From Ruegeria arenilitoris (GTDB taxonomy: Bacteria; Pseudomonadota; Alphaproteobacteria; Rhodobacterales; Rhodobacteraceae), in assembly GCF_042675705.1 (NCBI RefSeq), contig NZ_JBHTJJ010000002.1: DNA of 64,000 nt; one strand, given 5' to 3'. A program made the translations under genes and the position numbers. Each line of letters begins with the position of its first letter. The stretch's first letter is position 1. The notes beneath the pieces are model-generated. The model did no database searches. It was not told where the DNA came from and saw only the letters and a list, made by a program, of their open reading frames with translations. Of the stretch, positions 17,730 to 26,277 are shown piece by piece.

Positions 17730-19768
17730 TCGGCGGCCTCCGCTTGTCGTTCGTCGCTGTGTTCAGCGCCAAAGGTCGATTGCAATTCGTCCGCGATCCG
17801 GCGTGCGCGGTCGAAATCGACCTGCGCCTGGGTGCGCTCGCATGTCTCGCCCGTCGCGGTGCGGTTTTCAAGATGCCCGGCGAGCAGGGCCAGGAAATGG
17901 TCCAGAGCGGTGTTCAGTCGCTCCAGCAGGTTCTCACGCGCGGTATCGATCAGATCATCTCCGATCATCTCGAATTCCTGCACGATCATACGTTCGGCGC
18001 GAGAGACGACGGATTTCCGCGAAATCAGACGCGACAACCAGTTCACACGCAACTCGACCGTAATCCCCCGGGTCAGAGCGGTGGTGTCCGGACGGAACCA
18101 ACGCACGGCACTGGTGTTCATACGGCTGTCGGTCGGCTCCTGCCAGCCCGGCAGGGACCGCAGGGACGCGTTGGCCTGCATATCGATGGCATAGAGTTCG
18201 CTGAGCATCCGCTGGCGAATGACCTGAGTCGCACCCTGGACCAGTTCGCGCATGCGTTCGCGCAACGGCGTAAAGTTCAGTTCGGTTGCACCACCTTTGG
18301 CAAGCAACGGGGATTGCCCGTCGGGACCGCGCACAACCGATACGACGGCTTCGGCCACGGTGTCATCCATCACACCGCGCAGGTTTGCCAGAACATCATC
18401 CATGTCCCGAGTGATTTCTGCGGTTTTGTCCGATACCAGCTTGCGCAACTCGGCGAGGGTCTTGTCATTCTCGCCAGCCGCGTCGTCCGAAGGTTGGCCA
18501 TCCTCTTCCAGAGCGCGGAGGCGGGCCTTGCTGCGCTCCAGCTCGCCCTGGGCAAAGCCGTTCAGATGTTGCCACGCCATACGCAGTTGTTCGTTGCGCG
18601 GGCCATCAGTCAGCGCGGTGGTGACATGTCGGCGCAGGTCGGGCAAGCCCGAGGCGATCATCGCAGCATACCGCAGAACCGCCTCGCGGCTGATGGGGCC
18701 GGGGCCGCGTTTGATTTCTTCGACGCCCGCAAGGTACTGCTTCATCTGTTCGGGATGCGCCCGCAGCCAGGCGAGGATGTGATCGTGGTTGACGCCGGTT
18801 TCGTCCCCGGTCAGTGCGTAATGCGCCCACTGAGCGCTGCCCATCAGAACGTCGATGCTGGACTTCCCCAGCGCCTTTTCCAACCCGTCCAAAACGTCGG
18901 CGCGCACTTTCGCCGCGTCTTCCGCACCGCCGCCCAATTCGTCGACCCGGTTGATGAAAACCACGATCTGACCCAGCTCAAGCGCCTGCATCAGCCGGAA
19001 CAGTTTCAAATCGGCGCGCGACAGGGCCTGGTGCGCGGACAGAACCACGACGAAAAAGTCGGATTCCTTGAGGTACTGGCGCGAGATCTCTTCGCGGATC
19101 AACAGCGGATCATTGACGCCGGGCGTGTCGGTCACGGTCAGCGGGAACGGGAAGTGGCCCAGATCGAAATATACCTCGGCCTTGCGGGTGATGTCGCTGT
19201 ACAAACCCCGGTCCGAGCCCGGATCATGTTCGGCTTCGTCGGTCGGATCATCCCCGGCACAGACATAACGGGCAAGATCATCCGACGTCAGTTCTTCGAG
19301 GTCGTGATGCTGACCCATCAACTGTGCGAAACTGTCCCCCAGGCGCAGACGAGCGCGGGTCTTCATCGCCTCGACCTGCTCCTCGATCATCTCGCGCTTA
19401 TAGCTGTCCTCATCGTCGGGGAACATGTTGCGCAGTTCTTCGCCTTCGGCGATCAGCGCCTGCCATTGGCGGTTGTCGAAGAAATGGAATTCGGCCCCAG
19501 ATGTGCGCCCGGAGGGATGTCCGAAATGCATATCGGTGATCACGGTTGTCCACGGGTTCACGTCCGACGGCAGGAATTCTGCCTGTCCCGTAAAGCCGTT
19601 GATCAGGCGGGACTTGCCGGCCTTGATCTGCCCGACGAATGCAATCGACGGTTTCAGGCCGCTGAGATCGTCAACGATGCGAGAGATGAACTGACAGGTC
19701 TCGTCATTGCTCACCTCTTTCATTTCGCTGGCGATCCGGATCAATTCCCGGCGGTTGGTTTCACTCAT
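17726..19768 (-). CDS. Dynamin-like large GTPase (pair 2, long member)
   Basis: A 680-residue dynamin-family GTPase. G1 is 'FVGQIKAGKSRLINGFTG' (about residues 40-57), G3 is 'TDTPGVNDPLLIREEIS' and G4 is 'VVFINRVDELGG'. A long helical region follows, and around residues 565-590 lies a Trp/Leu/Arg segment ('VNWLSRLISRKSVVSRAE') that could insert into or bind membrane, like the paddle of bacterial dynamins. The C-terminus is helical again. It is clearly related to the 670-residue GTPase at 22960, with the same G1 variant GQ(I/V)KAGKS and the NR(V/I)DEL motif. An AGGG site precedes ATG 19768. GTP hydrolysis linked to membrane or scaffold remodelling is inferred. Confidence 0.85.
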   Translation of the reverse strand: MSETNRRELIRIASEMKEVSNDETCQFISRIVDDLSGLKPSIAFVGQIKAGKSRLINGFTGQAEFLPSDVNPWTTVITDMHFGHPSGRTSGAEFHFFDNRQWQALIAEGEELRNMFPDDEDSYKREMIEEQVEAMKTRARLRLGDSFAQLMGQHHDLEELTSDDLARYVCAGDDPTDEAEHDPGSDRGLYSDITRKAEVYFDLGHFPFPLTVTDTPGVNDPLLIREEISRQYLKESDFFVVVLSAHQALSRADLKLFRLMQALELGQIVVFINRVDELGGGAEDAAKVRADVLDGLEKALGKSSIDVLMGSAQWAHYALTGDETGVNHDHILAWLRAHPEQMKQYLAGVEEIKRGPGPISREAVLRYAAMIASGLPDLRRHVTTALTDGPRNEQLRMAWQHLNGFAQGELERSKARLRALEEDGQPSDDAAGENDKTLAELRKLVSDKTAEITRDMDDVLANLRGVMDDTVAEAVVSVVRGPDGQSPLLAKGGATELNFTPLRERMRELVQGATQVIRQRMLSELYAIDMQANASLRSLPGWQEPTDSRMNTSAVRWFRPDTTALTRGITVELRVNWLSRLISRKSVVSRAERMIVQEFEMIGDDLIDTARENLLERLNTALDHFLALLAGHLENRTATGETCERTQAQVDFDRARRIADELQSTFGAEHSDERQAEAAE

Positions 19769-19839
19769 AACACTACCCTAAAAACTGGTACCCAAGATTT
19801 GCTTCAAACTTAACTTCAACTGTCGCGAAAGCGGTGCCA

Positions 19840-20697
19840 TCAGACCGACTCCCGCAGAGATTTCCACAGGTTGACGACGGCACCCAGCTTGCGCGCGTCA
19901 TGTACGGCGGCGGCTGTTTTGCGACCATCCCGAACCAGAGCGACGCCCGCGCCCTTGCCACCTGACGGCCGCATGACGATCAGTTGCGGCTGCTCGAGCA
20001 GCCCGGCATTGTCGGCATCCCATCCCGCCAGATCCTGTGCGAACCGGGTCAACAGATCATCCGAAGGGTGAAGAGGCTGTCCATCGGCGCACACGCCATC
20101 GAACTGTTGGGTCGCACCCTCCGCACTTGTCAGCAGGCGTCCCATGGCGAACCGCTCGGCGCCGTCGAAGAAAGCCGCGGCTACACTGGGTTCTGCACCT
20201 TCAGCGCTGTCCTGTTCTTTCGTGTCCTCGACGGGGTCCGGGACAACCGAAACCCGCGGCTCTGACGGCAGGACGATTTCGGAACAGGCTTTCTGCATTT
20301 CGCTGAACGTGATGCCGACGTCATCCGCCTCCAGCGGCCCGTCCGGTTTCAGAGACACCACTTCGATCGGAGGAGCGGTCGCGGCCAGGTCGGACACGAG
20401 CCGCGCCAGCTTTTCGATCAGCGCTTCGCGCGGTTCGGTTTCGAAATCCGGAAGGGTGCCGGTGCTTGCCGAATAAACATCCGTGATCCGTGAGCTGTTC
20501 ACCTCGATCGCCAGGATCGTTCCGTTCTGGGCGTTGAACTCCAAACGTCTTGGCAGAACCGTTCCGCGGATCAGTTTCAGAATACTGGCCCGCCGGGCCT
20601 CGGCCGTGGCCCCGGTCAACCGAACGGCCGGCGACAAACGGGGCGTCGCGGACCGCCCGATGTTTTCGAGCATGTCGATTATGTCTGTCGCCACCAT
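19840..20697 (-). CDS. Hypothetical protein of the GTPase cluster
   Basis: A 285-residue soluble protein without a recognised domain. It begins 'MVATDIIDMLENIGRSATPR' and has a mixed alpha/beta pattern. A segment 'LPRRLEFNAQNGTILAIEVN' is followed by an acidic, Pro-poor middle ('VEDTKEQDSAEGAEPS') and a C-terminal part with 'PQLIVMRPSGGKGAGVALVRDGRKTA'. No signal peptide or transmembrane helix is seen. An AGAGGGGG site lies 8 bp before the ATG. It lies between the Roadblock-like gene (23 bp upstream) and the large GTPase (71 bp downstream) and is probably a partner of one of them. Confidence 0.75.
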   Translation of the reverse strand: MVATDIIDMLENIGRSATPRLSPAVRLTGATAEARRASILKLIRGTVLPRRLEFNAQNGTILAIEVNSSRITDVYSASTGTLPDFETEPREALIEKLARLVSDLAATAPPIEVVSLKPDGPLEADDVGITFSEMQKACSEIVLPSEPRVSVVPDPVEDTKEQDSAEGAEPSVAAAFFDGAERFAMGRLLTSAEGATQQFDGVCADGQPLHPSDDLLTRFAQDLAGWDADNAGLLEQPQLIVMRPSGGKGAGVALVRDGRKTAAAVHDARKLGAVVNLWKSLRESV

Positions 20698-20720
20698 GCC
20701 GTGACCCCCTCTGGTCCCGT

Positions 20721-21122
20721 CTAAACTGCGGCCGCTACCGGCCCCAGGCTGAGATGTGATTTCGTAAGCGTCAGCCCGATGTTCGCGCTGTCGCGGCAGA
20801 TGTAGCAGACCACGTGTTCCGGATAGGCCCGGGTCCGCATGAAGATGTGCAGCCGGTCGTTCGAAAACACCGAGATTTCCCCAAATCCCGGATTCTCCGG
20901 ATCCTGTAGTCCGGCCGAGGCCAACAGCGCTTCGAATGCTTGAACGCCCCGGCCCTGAAACAGATTTGCCACCGCAACGGCGAGGGTTTCCAAGGCTGCG
21001 CCATCCTCGGTCCCGGTTGCCGAAATGCCCAGGAGCATGCCCGTTTCCATGTCGACATATCCCGCTGCGATGCAGTCTGGAATGGTCTCCATGGCGGTGG
21101 TCAATGCGGCGTCAATCGTCAT
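20721..21122 (-). CDS. Roadblock/LC7-like small protein (tentative)
   Basis: A 133-residue protein starting with a helix ('ALTTAMETIPDCIAAGYVDM') that runs into 'METGMLLGISATGTE'. It then has the helix 'LETLAVAVANLFQGRG', a strand 'EISVFSNDRLHIFMRT' and 'HVVCYICRDSANIGLTL'. This helix-strand-strand-helix-strand order with 'GYVDMETG' matches Roadblock/LC7 proteins such as MglB, which bind and regulate small GTPases as dimers. Sequence similarity cannot be measured here, so the family call is tentative. Its place between two GTPase pairs supports a GTPase-regulating role. Upstream, a 126-bp gap holds the stem-loop at 21207. Confidence 0.6.
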   Translation of the reverse strand: MTIDAALTTAMETIPDCIAAGYVDMETGMLLGISATGTEDGAALETLAVAVANLFQGRGVQAFEALLASAGLQDPENPGFGEISVFSNDRLHIFMRTRAYPEHVVCYICRDSANIGLTLTKSHLSLGPVAAAV

Positions 21123-21206
21123 CTAAAGCTCTGTTATCCCTTATTAAGCCCAAAGGCGCAGCGGTTCGAAACCGTCGCGCCGCTGAGTAGCATTGCCGTT
21201 CGGGAC

Positions 21207-21228
21207 GGGAAACGGTCTATCGTTTCCC
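21207..21228. repeat. Perfect 8-bp inverted repeat in the gap between GTPase modules
   Basis: GGGAAACG (21207-21214) and CGTTTCCC (21221-21228) enclose a 6-nt loop, in the 126-bp gap between the Roadblock-like gene and the GTPase at 21249. A smaller inverted repeat (CGGTT/AACCG) lies nearby at about 21160. There is no T tract on either strand, so it may be an operator or an mRNA-processing site rather than a terminator. The rest of the gap shows nothing. Confidence 0.45.
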
Positions 21229-21248
21229 AAGTGTCCCTTGAGGCCCGG

Positions 21249-22952
21249 TTACAACACATGCCACTCCGCCCTGTCTTTCGGATTTGGCACGGGTTGAATC
21301 GTATCCTGTTCGTCGCGCCCGGTGTGCTCGTGAGCGATCTTGTCGAACTCCTCAAGAAAGGCCTGGAACACGGCGTGCAGCCCGTCCACGTCTTGGGGAA
21401 TATCTTCGCTGGCCGCGATTTCCCGCCACATCGCCGCTGCGCTGAGCGGAGCTCCTGCCGGCACGCTCAAAAGGTGTTCCAGCGAGGTTTCGCCTTCACC
21501 GACCTGCTCACAGGGCGCTTCGGCTTCCCGTTCTTCAGGGGTTTGTGCCGCGACCAGGCCGTTCGATTCCGGCTCAGGTTCATAGGTCGTGGCATCGTCA
21601 CCCTGTTGCTGGGACAACAGCGAAGCGATGGACGAGACCGAGTCCTCGACACTGGGTCCCGGGGTCTCGTCCTGTTCGTCCGTTACCGGCGCGGGGGTCT
21701 CGCCAACCAAACGTTCGGACAGCGTGGCCAGCAGATCTTCGTCTTGGGCACCCTGACCGGTGGTCTGGTCATCGCTATCTGCGACCAGTATTTCGTCGTC
21801 CTCGACATCGATCTCGTCAAAGTCTTCGTCGTCCAGCTGAGTCACTGCTTTCGAAGTTGCCGCGACGCTGAGCCGATCCTCATCCTCGTCCCGGAACAAG
21901 GCCCGCAAATCGTCATCGGGCACCGGCGACATTTCGGCGCGCAAACGGTCGGCGTCATCCGGGTTGATCCGCTCACGTTCGGTCGACTCGCCGCGGCGCT
22001 CCACCCGGGCCGGTCGAACCGGGAAGGTTGCGATCACATCGTCCGAGTTCCGGACCGCTTCGAATCCATCATCCTGATCCAGCGGGTTGGTCAACTTGAA
22101 AGGCGCGGGCTCTTCCGCTGCGGTCTGGCGATCGGATCGTTCGGGCCGCACCGGTTGGACCGGGGGCGTGCCGGCGAGGCTCTTGTCTATCTGGTAGCGG
22201 GCGAGCTTTTCCGCACGGCTGTCCATGATCTGCTCGGTGATCTCGAGAAAGCTGTCGATCATCTTGCCGCCGCCGCTGCGCGACCACAGCTCGGCGTCGC
22301 CCGTTTTGTCACGCGCGATGATCGCGTCACGGGCGGAAAACAGGATTGTCCGATTGAACAGGTGTCCAGCTTCGCGGTTGATGCGGCGGAGCACTTTCTG
22401 GCGGTCTTTCAGATCCAGTGCGTCCGCGCGCGTGACCAACAGAAGCGAGTTGTGCTGAAGCCGTTCCGGCAACGAAACCCACGTGGCGCGTTCGGTCTCA
22501 CGCCAGGCTTGGGTCGAGTGGGTACACCACAGCACCCCGTTGGCCTGACCCACCGCACGGCGCCAGACATCGGCCTGGATTTTGGGGTCTGAAATGCCGG
22601 GCGTGTCGATCAGGTCGACGGCCTCGAGAATGTCCGCTTCAAGATAGATGCGGATGAACTGCGCGTCGTTGACGCCCACCTTGTCCAATTCGTCCAAACC
22701 AATCGGAGAAGTGGTCCCGTCATGGCGCTGGACGTAAGCGGGTTTGTTGCCCCAACTGAACCAGACCGGCGGCAGCTGGGTGGCCGTCACCTGCGTCGGT
22801 AGGGCCTGCTTGCGCAGCAGGAAGTTCATGAGCGTGGACTTGCCTGCGCTGAACTCTCCCATCAGCGCAAAAACTGGTTTGCGGCGGGACCACTGCTCGA
22901 TGCGTTCCCATGCCCGAGGAGAGACGAAGCGGATTTGTGAATCTTTTGCCAT
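21249..22952 (-). CDS. P-loop GTPase of the dynamin/GTPase superfamily with acidic tail (pair 1, short member)
   Basis: A 567-residue protein. The N-terminal 270 or so residues are a GTPase domain: G1 'LMGEFSAGKSTLMNFLL' (about residues 28-44), G3 'DTPGISDPKIQ' and G4 'LVTRADALD'. Residues about 290-500 are low-complexity and very acidic with many Asp, Glu, Ser and Thr, possibly kinase targets. A C-terminal helical segment follows. Its GTPase part is close to that of the 427-residue protein at 16446 (shared GE(F)xAGKS and 'WRETER' segments). ATG 22952 is used, 7 bp after the upstream GTPase stop; an earlier in-frame start would overlap that gene. Confidence 0.82.
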   Translation of the reverse strand: MAKDSQIRFVSPRAWERIEQWSRRKPVFALMGEFSAGKSTLMNFLLRKQALPTQVTATQLPPVWFSWGNKPAYVQRHDGTTSPIGLDELDKVGVNDAQFIRIYLEADILEAVDLIDTPGISDPKIQADVWRRAVGQANGVLWCTHSTQAWRETERATWVSLPERLQHNSLLLVTRADALDLKDRQKVLRRINREAGHLFNRTILFSARDAIIARDKTGDAELWSRSGGGKMIDSFLEITEQIMDSRAEKLARYQIDKSLAGTPPVQPVRPERSDRQTAAEEPAPFKLTNPLDQDDGFEAVRNSDDVIATFPVRPARVERRGESTERERINPDDADRLRAEMSPVPDDDLRALFRDEDEDRLSVAATSKAVTQLDDEDFDEIDVEDDEILVADSDDQTTGQGAQDEDLLATLSERLVGETPAPVTDEQDETPGPSVEDSVSSIASLLSQQQGDDATTYEPEPESNGLVAAQTPEEREAEAPCEQVGEGETSLEHLLSVPAGAPLSAAAMWREIAASEDIPQDVDGLHAVFQAFLEEFDKIAHEHTGRDEQDTIQPVPNPKDRAEWHVL

Positions 22953-22959
22953 GGCTTTC

Positions 22960-24972
22960 TTACGCTGCTTCGTTGCTGAGGTCTTTGAGGATATCGCCGA
23001 GGATTTCGTCACGAGATTTCTTCGGCTCGAGCCCGGCCATCAGGTCCGGGGAGGTGCCCGGTGCCTTCTCGGCCGATTGCGAGATGCTCAGAAGGGTTTC
23101 CTGCTGCTCGCGCATGAAATCCGACAGGACGGCCCGAACATTTTCCAGAACGGCTGCGATCTGGGTTTCTTCAAGGTCCTTGGTGATCGAATTGGCTTCT
23201 GATGCGATAAGGCGGGTGTAGTCCGCCGCATAGGCTTCAAACCCTTTGCGGCGTTGCCACCAGCGTCGCCACCATGTGCTTTGAAGGTCCAGGGCGATCG
23301 TTCGGCCAATGCCCAATGGAGGTGGTACGCGCGGCACAATGGGTGCCTCGATGCTGAATTCGCCCAAGTGGTTACCCAGAAGCTTCTGATACAGGGCCTC
23401 GACATCCGCGGCGGCTGCGGAATACAGCGCGCCGGCTTCCTTGCGCATTGCGCGGGCAAAGCTGAAATAGGCGGCCTTCTGCAGGGTACGAAGCCCGGCC
23501 GGGTCGTATTGCCAGGTGCCCTGTTCGCCGTTCTGCTCGAGATGCGCGATCAACGAGTCGGTAGCACGTTTGACGAAGTTTGCCTCGGCCGATGCCAGAC
23601 GTTCCAACACCTTGTCGCGCAGGGATGTCGTCAGGGCAGCAGCTTTCTTGTCATATTCGGCCGCGACAGTGGCGATCGCATCTTCGGGTGACACGCCGTC
23701 CAGATCGCGAACAACACCGCCTCCGCCAGACAGGCTCTTGGCTACCGAGGTGGCGCGAATCTGACTTGCGATGTTGCGGGCGCGGTGACGGACCCGATCC
23801 AGAAGACGCGTGCCTGCGCCTTGGGCGATCCGTTCGTTCATGGCCAACAGCAGGTCAGGCAGACCAGAAAGGGCCCAGATCTTGTCCAGCGATGCGGCCT
23901 GATCACCAAAACCGGCGGCCAGATAGAACGTGTTGAGGGCCTGGCGGGAATCGTCGGTGAGAATATCGGGGTTGCCGGTCAGCGCGGCCTCGGCCCACAA
24001 CGCACTTCCGAAAACGACACTGGTGCTTGTGTCGATGCCATTTTGCTTGAGCGTGTCCTGAATGCGGTCGCGAATTTCGGGGACTTGCTTGACCGGGTCG
24101 GTCAGTTCGTCGATCCGGTTGACGAACAGGACGATCTGCCGGTTCTCGAACTGCGCGATAATCCGCATCAGCGCCATGTCCATCGTGGTCAGCGCCTGAC
24201 TTGCCGCCAAGACCACGACGCAGACTTCCGATCCGCGCAGGCTGCGCAGAGTGATCTGTTCGCGCACCATGAACGTGTCGTTGACGCCCGGCGTGTCGCA
24301 CAGTTTCAGCGCAATCGGGTACTGCGGAATGTCCATATACAATTCCGCGGCTTTGGTCACGTCGGCGAACCGGCCCGTTTTCGGATTGATGTCCGGATCG
24401 TCTTCGTCACCCAGGCAGACATAGCGCTGGATCAGCTCTTCGTCGAAATAGTCATACTGGTGGCTTTGGCCCAGGATCAGGTCGAAGTGCTTGCCAAGGC
24501 GTTCTTCGGACTTGGCCTTCATCTGCGCGATCTGACGACGGATGTCTTCCATTTCGTCGTCGGCGCCTGCGCGATTGGCCAGTTCGCCCAAACGGCCACC
24601 GCCGACCATCAGGTTGTCCCATTCTTCCTGCTCGAAGAAGGTGAACTTGGATCTGTATTCACCGGGCATGCGGGTGTTGATGTTCAGCGTGGTCACAACG
24701 GAGGTCCACGGGTTCACATCCGACGGCAGCAGACCAGGCCGACCGGCCAGAATGTTGACGATCGAAGATTTGCCCGCCTTCACCTGGCCGACGAAAGTGA
24801 CGCTGGCGGTGAAGTTTTCCATACGGGTCTTGAGCGTGGCCAGCCGCGCAGTCGAGCGCGCATCCGCCACCTCTGTCAGTTGGTCGATCTGTGTCGTCAG
24901 TGCGGACATGGCTTCCGACGTCGGCGCCAATGCCTCGTTTCCTACGGACAAAAGGTGGTCGTTGCGGGCCAT
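22960..24972 (-). CDS. Dynamin-like large GTPase (pair 1, long member)
   Basis: A 670-residue dynamin-family GTPase with G1 'FVGQVKAGKSSIVNILAG' (about residues 59-76), G3 'CDTPGVNDTFMVREQI' and G4 'VLFVNRIDELTD'. Around residues 560-580 is a Trp/Arg-rich segment ('STWWRRWWQRRKG') that could lie on or in a membrane. The flanking regions are long helices, as in dynamin stalks. The gene has a GGAGG site and begins 2 bp after the small gene at 24975. It resembles the 680-residue protein at 17726. A membrane-remodelling or membrane-scaffold role is inferred. Confidence 0.86.
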   Translation of the reverse strand: MARNDHLLSVGNEALAPTSEAMSALTTQIDQLTEVADARSTARLATLKTRMENFTASVTFVGQVKAGKSSIVNILAGRPGLLPSDVNPWTSVVTTLNINTRMPGEYRSKFTFFEQEEWDNLMVGGGRLGELANRAGADDEMEDIRRQIAQMKAKSEERLGKHFDLILGQSHQYDYFDEELIQRYVCLGDEDDPDINPKTGRFADVTKAAELYMDIPQYPIALKLCDTPGVNDTFMVREQITLRSLRGSEVCVVVLAASQALTTMDMALMRIIAQFENRQIVLFVNRIDELTDPVKQVPEIRDRIQDTLKQNGIDTSTSVVFGSALWAEAALTGNPDILTDDSRQALNTFYLAAGFGDQAASLDKIWALSGLPDLLLAMNERIAQGAGTRLLDRVRHRARNIASQIRATSVAKSLSGGGGVVRDLDGVSPEDAIATVAAEYDKKAAALTTSLRDKVLERLASAEANFVKRATDSLIAHLEQNGEQGTWQYDPAGLRTLQKAAYFSFARAMRKEAGALYSAAAADVEALYQKLLGNHLGEFSIEAPIVPRVPPPLGIGRTIALDLQSTWWRRWWQRRKGFEAYAADYTRLIASEANSITKDLEETQIAAVLENVRAVLSDFMREQQETLLSISQSAEKAPGTSPDLMAGLEPKKSRDEILGDILKDLSNEAA

Positions 24973-24974
24973 GT

Positions 24975-25403
24975 TCAGCCTCCGGTTCCGGTTGCAGCGA
25001 TTTGGGTATGCCCGGATTCCGTCAAACTGGCAGGCGCCATGCCTGAAAAGCTGTCGATCCGGGCGATCAGTTCGAGAGCGTTGCCCAGCATCTCGGCCTC
25101 GGTTCCGGGCGAGATGGTATCGAAGGCACGCGAATCGGCCAGCACTTCGATCGAGCTGAAGCGGGTTCCATTGTCCAGGCGCGCGACCCGACGTCCGGTC
25201 GGGAACCCATTGGATTTGGCCGATGGAAGGGGCATTCGCGCATTAGCCAACAGGTATTCGTTGCCCTCATGTGTCTTCAGCGCGATGCCGAAACCCGTGT
25301 TCGGGAATTGCTGGTTGAGGTTTTTGAGCTCGCCGACAAAGCTTTCTCTTGCAAGAAAGACGACGTCTTGCTCGGTGGCAGCGGAGTTGATCTGTTCGGT
25401 CAC
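24975..25403 (-). CDS. Small hypothetical protein heading the GTPase cluster
   Basis: A 142-residue soluble protein, not recognised. It starts from GTG 25403, which has an AAGGG site 8 bp upstream; a longer TTG start at 25433 has none. It has an N-terminal helix, then strands 'GFGIALKTHEGNEYLLANA' and 'GRRVARLDNGTRFSSIEVLA', then a C-terminal helix 'TEAEMLGNALELIARIDSFS'. The small alpha/beta size and its position next to a large GTPase mirror the Roadblock-like gene at 20721, so it may be a GTPase partner. It is the first gene of the minus-strand cluster. Confidence 0.65.
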   Translation of the reverse strand: MTEQINSAATEQDVVFLARESFVGELKNLNQQFPNTGFGIALKTHEGNEYLLANARMPLPSAKSNGFPTGRRVARLDNGTRFSSIEVLADSRAFDTISPGTEAEMLGNALELIARIDSFSGMAPASLTESGHTQIAATGTGG

Positions 25404-26142
25404 GACTGAGACCCTTGTACTGGAGTTGAGCAAAAAACTCGCACGGTGCCAAAAAGGCGAAAAAGACTCATTAACTCCTTGGTAGACAGAATTACCTTCA
25501 TCACGGTGTTATTTTGACGTGATTGAGATATTTTGGCGTTTGAAATGTGGCGCAATTATGGTGGTCGTTGCATGACAATGCCGCAACTGCAGGATGTATT
25601 AATCAAGACAGGCAAGACCGCTGGGTCTGAATTCGGGGTGTGTTTTTGCGTGCAATTTGGGTTGTCGTGATGATCTCAATCGATGGATAAATCTCAGAAA
25701 AATATACGGAAAATAGGAAGGCGAATCGAAGGCTGAGTGCGCGTCTCGGCAGAAGGCGGAGGGACCGCATTTCTTTGGGCGCAGGGTGGGGTTGATAACG
25801 GTGGTCTAGGCGCCCCCATGCGATCCACAACGTCAGCGAGAATTTTGTAATTTTCGAAAATTTGGGAATGTGTCCAAAAACAGAACAATTATGGCGTTTT
25901 GTTTCGTTCCGAAAACGACGGGTCTTAGCGTTATGAATTCCATTTGGCGATAAAAATAAACCGGGAAGCCGGATGCCACACATTCTTGCGCCGTTGCGCG
26001 GGTCGATCTTCCCCTCGCCTTGGTCATTTCCATTGTTTCCCAAACGGGGGTCAATATTCCGCCGCAGACGGCAAGATTCCCTCTCGCGCTTGTCCAAAAG
26101 GTTTGTTATCAGCCCTTCCAATCGGCGCGTCGGCGCCGTGTT
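25404..26142. other. Long gene-free region before the GTPase cluster and tRNA-Leu
   Basis: About 740 bp with no credible gene; open frames here are AT-rich and composed like non-coding DNA. It must hold the promoter for the minus-strand GTPase cluster and one for the plus-strand tRNA. A perfect 14-bp palindrome AATTTTCGAAAATT lies at 25850-25863. The region is clearly more AT-rich than its neighbours. Confidence 0.5.
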
Positions 26143-26227
26143 GCGGGTGTGGCGAAATTGGTAGACGCACCAGATTTAGGTTCTGGCGCCGCAAGGCGTG
26201 GGGGTTCAAGTCCCTCCACCCGCACCA
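26143..26227 (+). tRNA. tRNA-Leu (anticodon UAG)
   Basis: An 85-nt cloverleaf of class II type. The acceptor stem GCGGGTG/CACCCGC is followed by A and the encoded CCA end at 26225-26227. The D-arm has 'AAATTGGTAGACGC', the anticodon stem CCAGA/TCTGG holds TAG at 26177-26179, a variable arm follows, and the T-arm has GTTCAAGTC. It decodes CUN leucine codons. No integrase gene lies near its 3' end. Confidence 0.97.
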
Positions 26228-26277
26228 CTTGTTCCAAGAGCGACCGTTGAATCAAACGTCTCGGCCGCGTTTTCGCA

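Noticed and set aside
17582..19813. 743-codon open frame on the plus strand opposite the dynamin-like GTPase
   Set aside because: Antisense to a gene with complete G motifs; no domain and no ribosome-binding site.
25603..26121. 172-codon open frame on the minus strand in the gene-free region
   Set aside because: No ribosome-binding site, no fold-like pattern, and composition unlike the neighbouring genes.
26143..26227. tRNA as attachment site of a genomic island
   Set aside because: No integrase, no direct repeat of the tRNA 3' end and no mobile gene could be found, so an island cannot be claimed.
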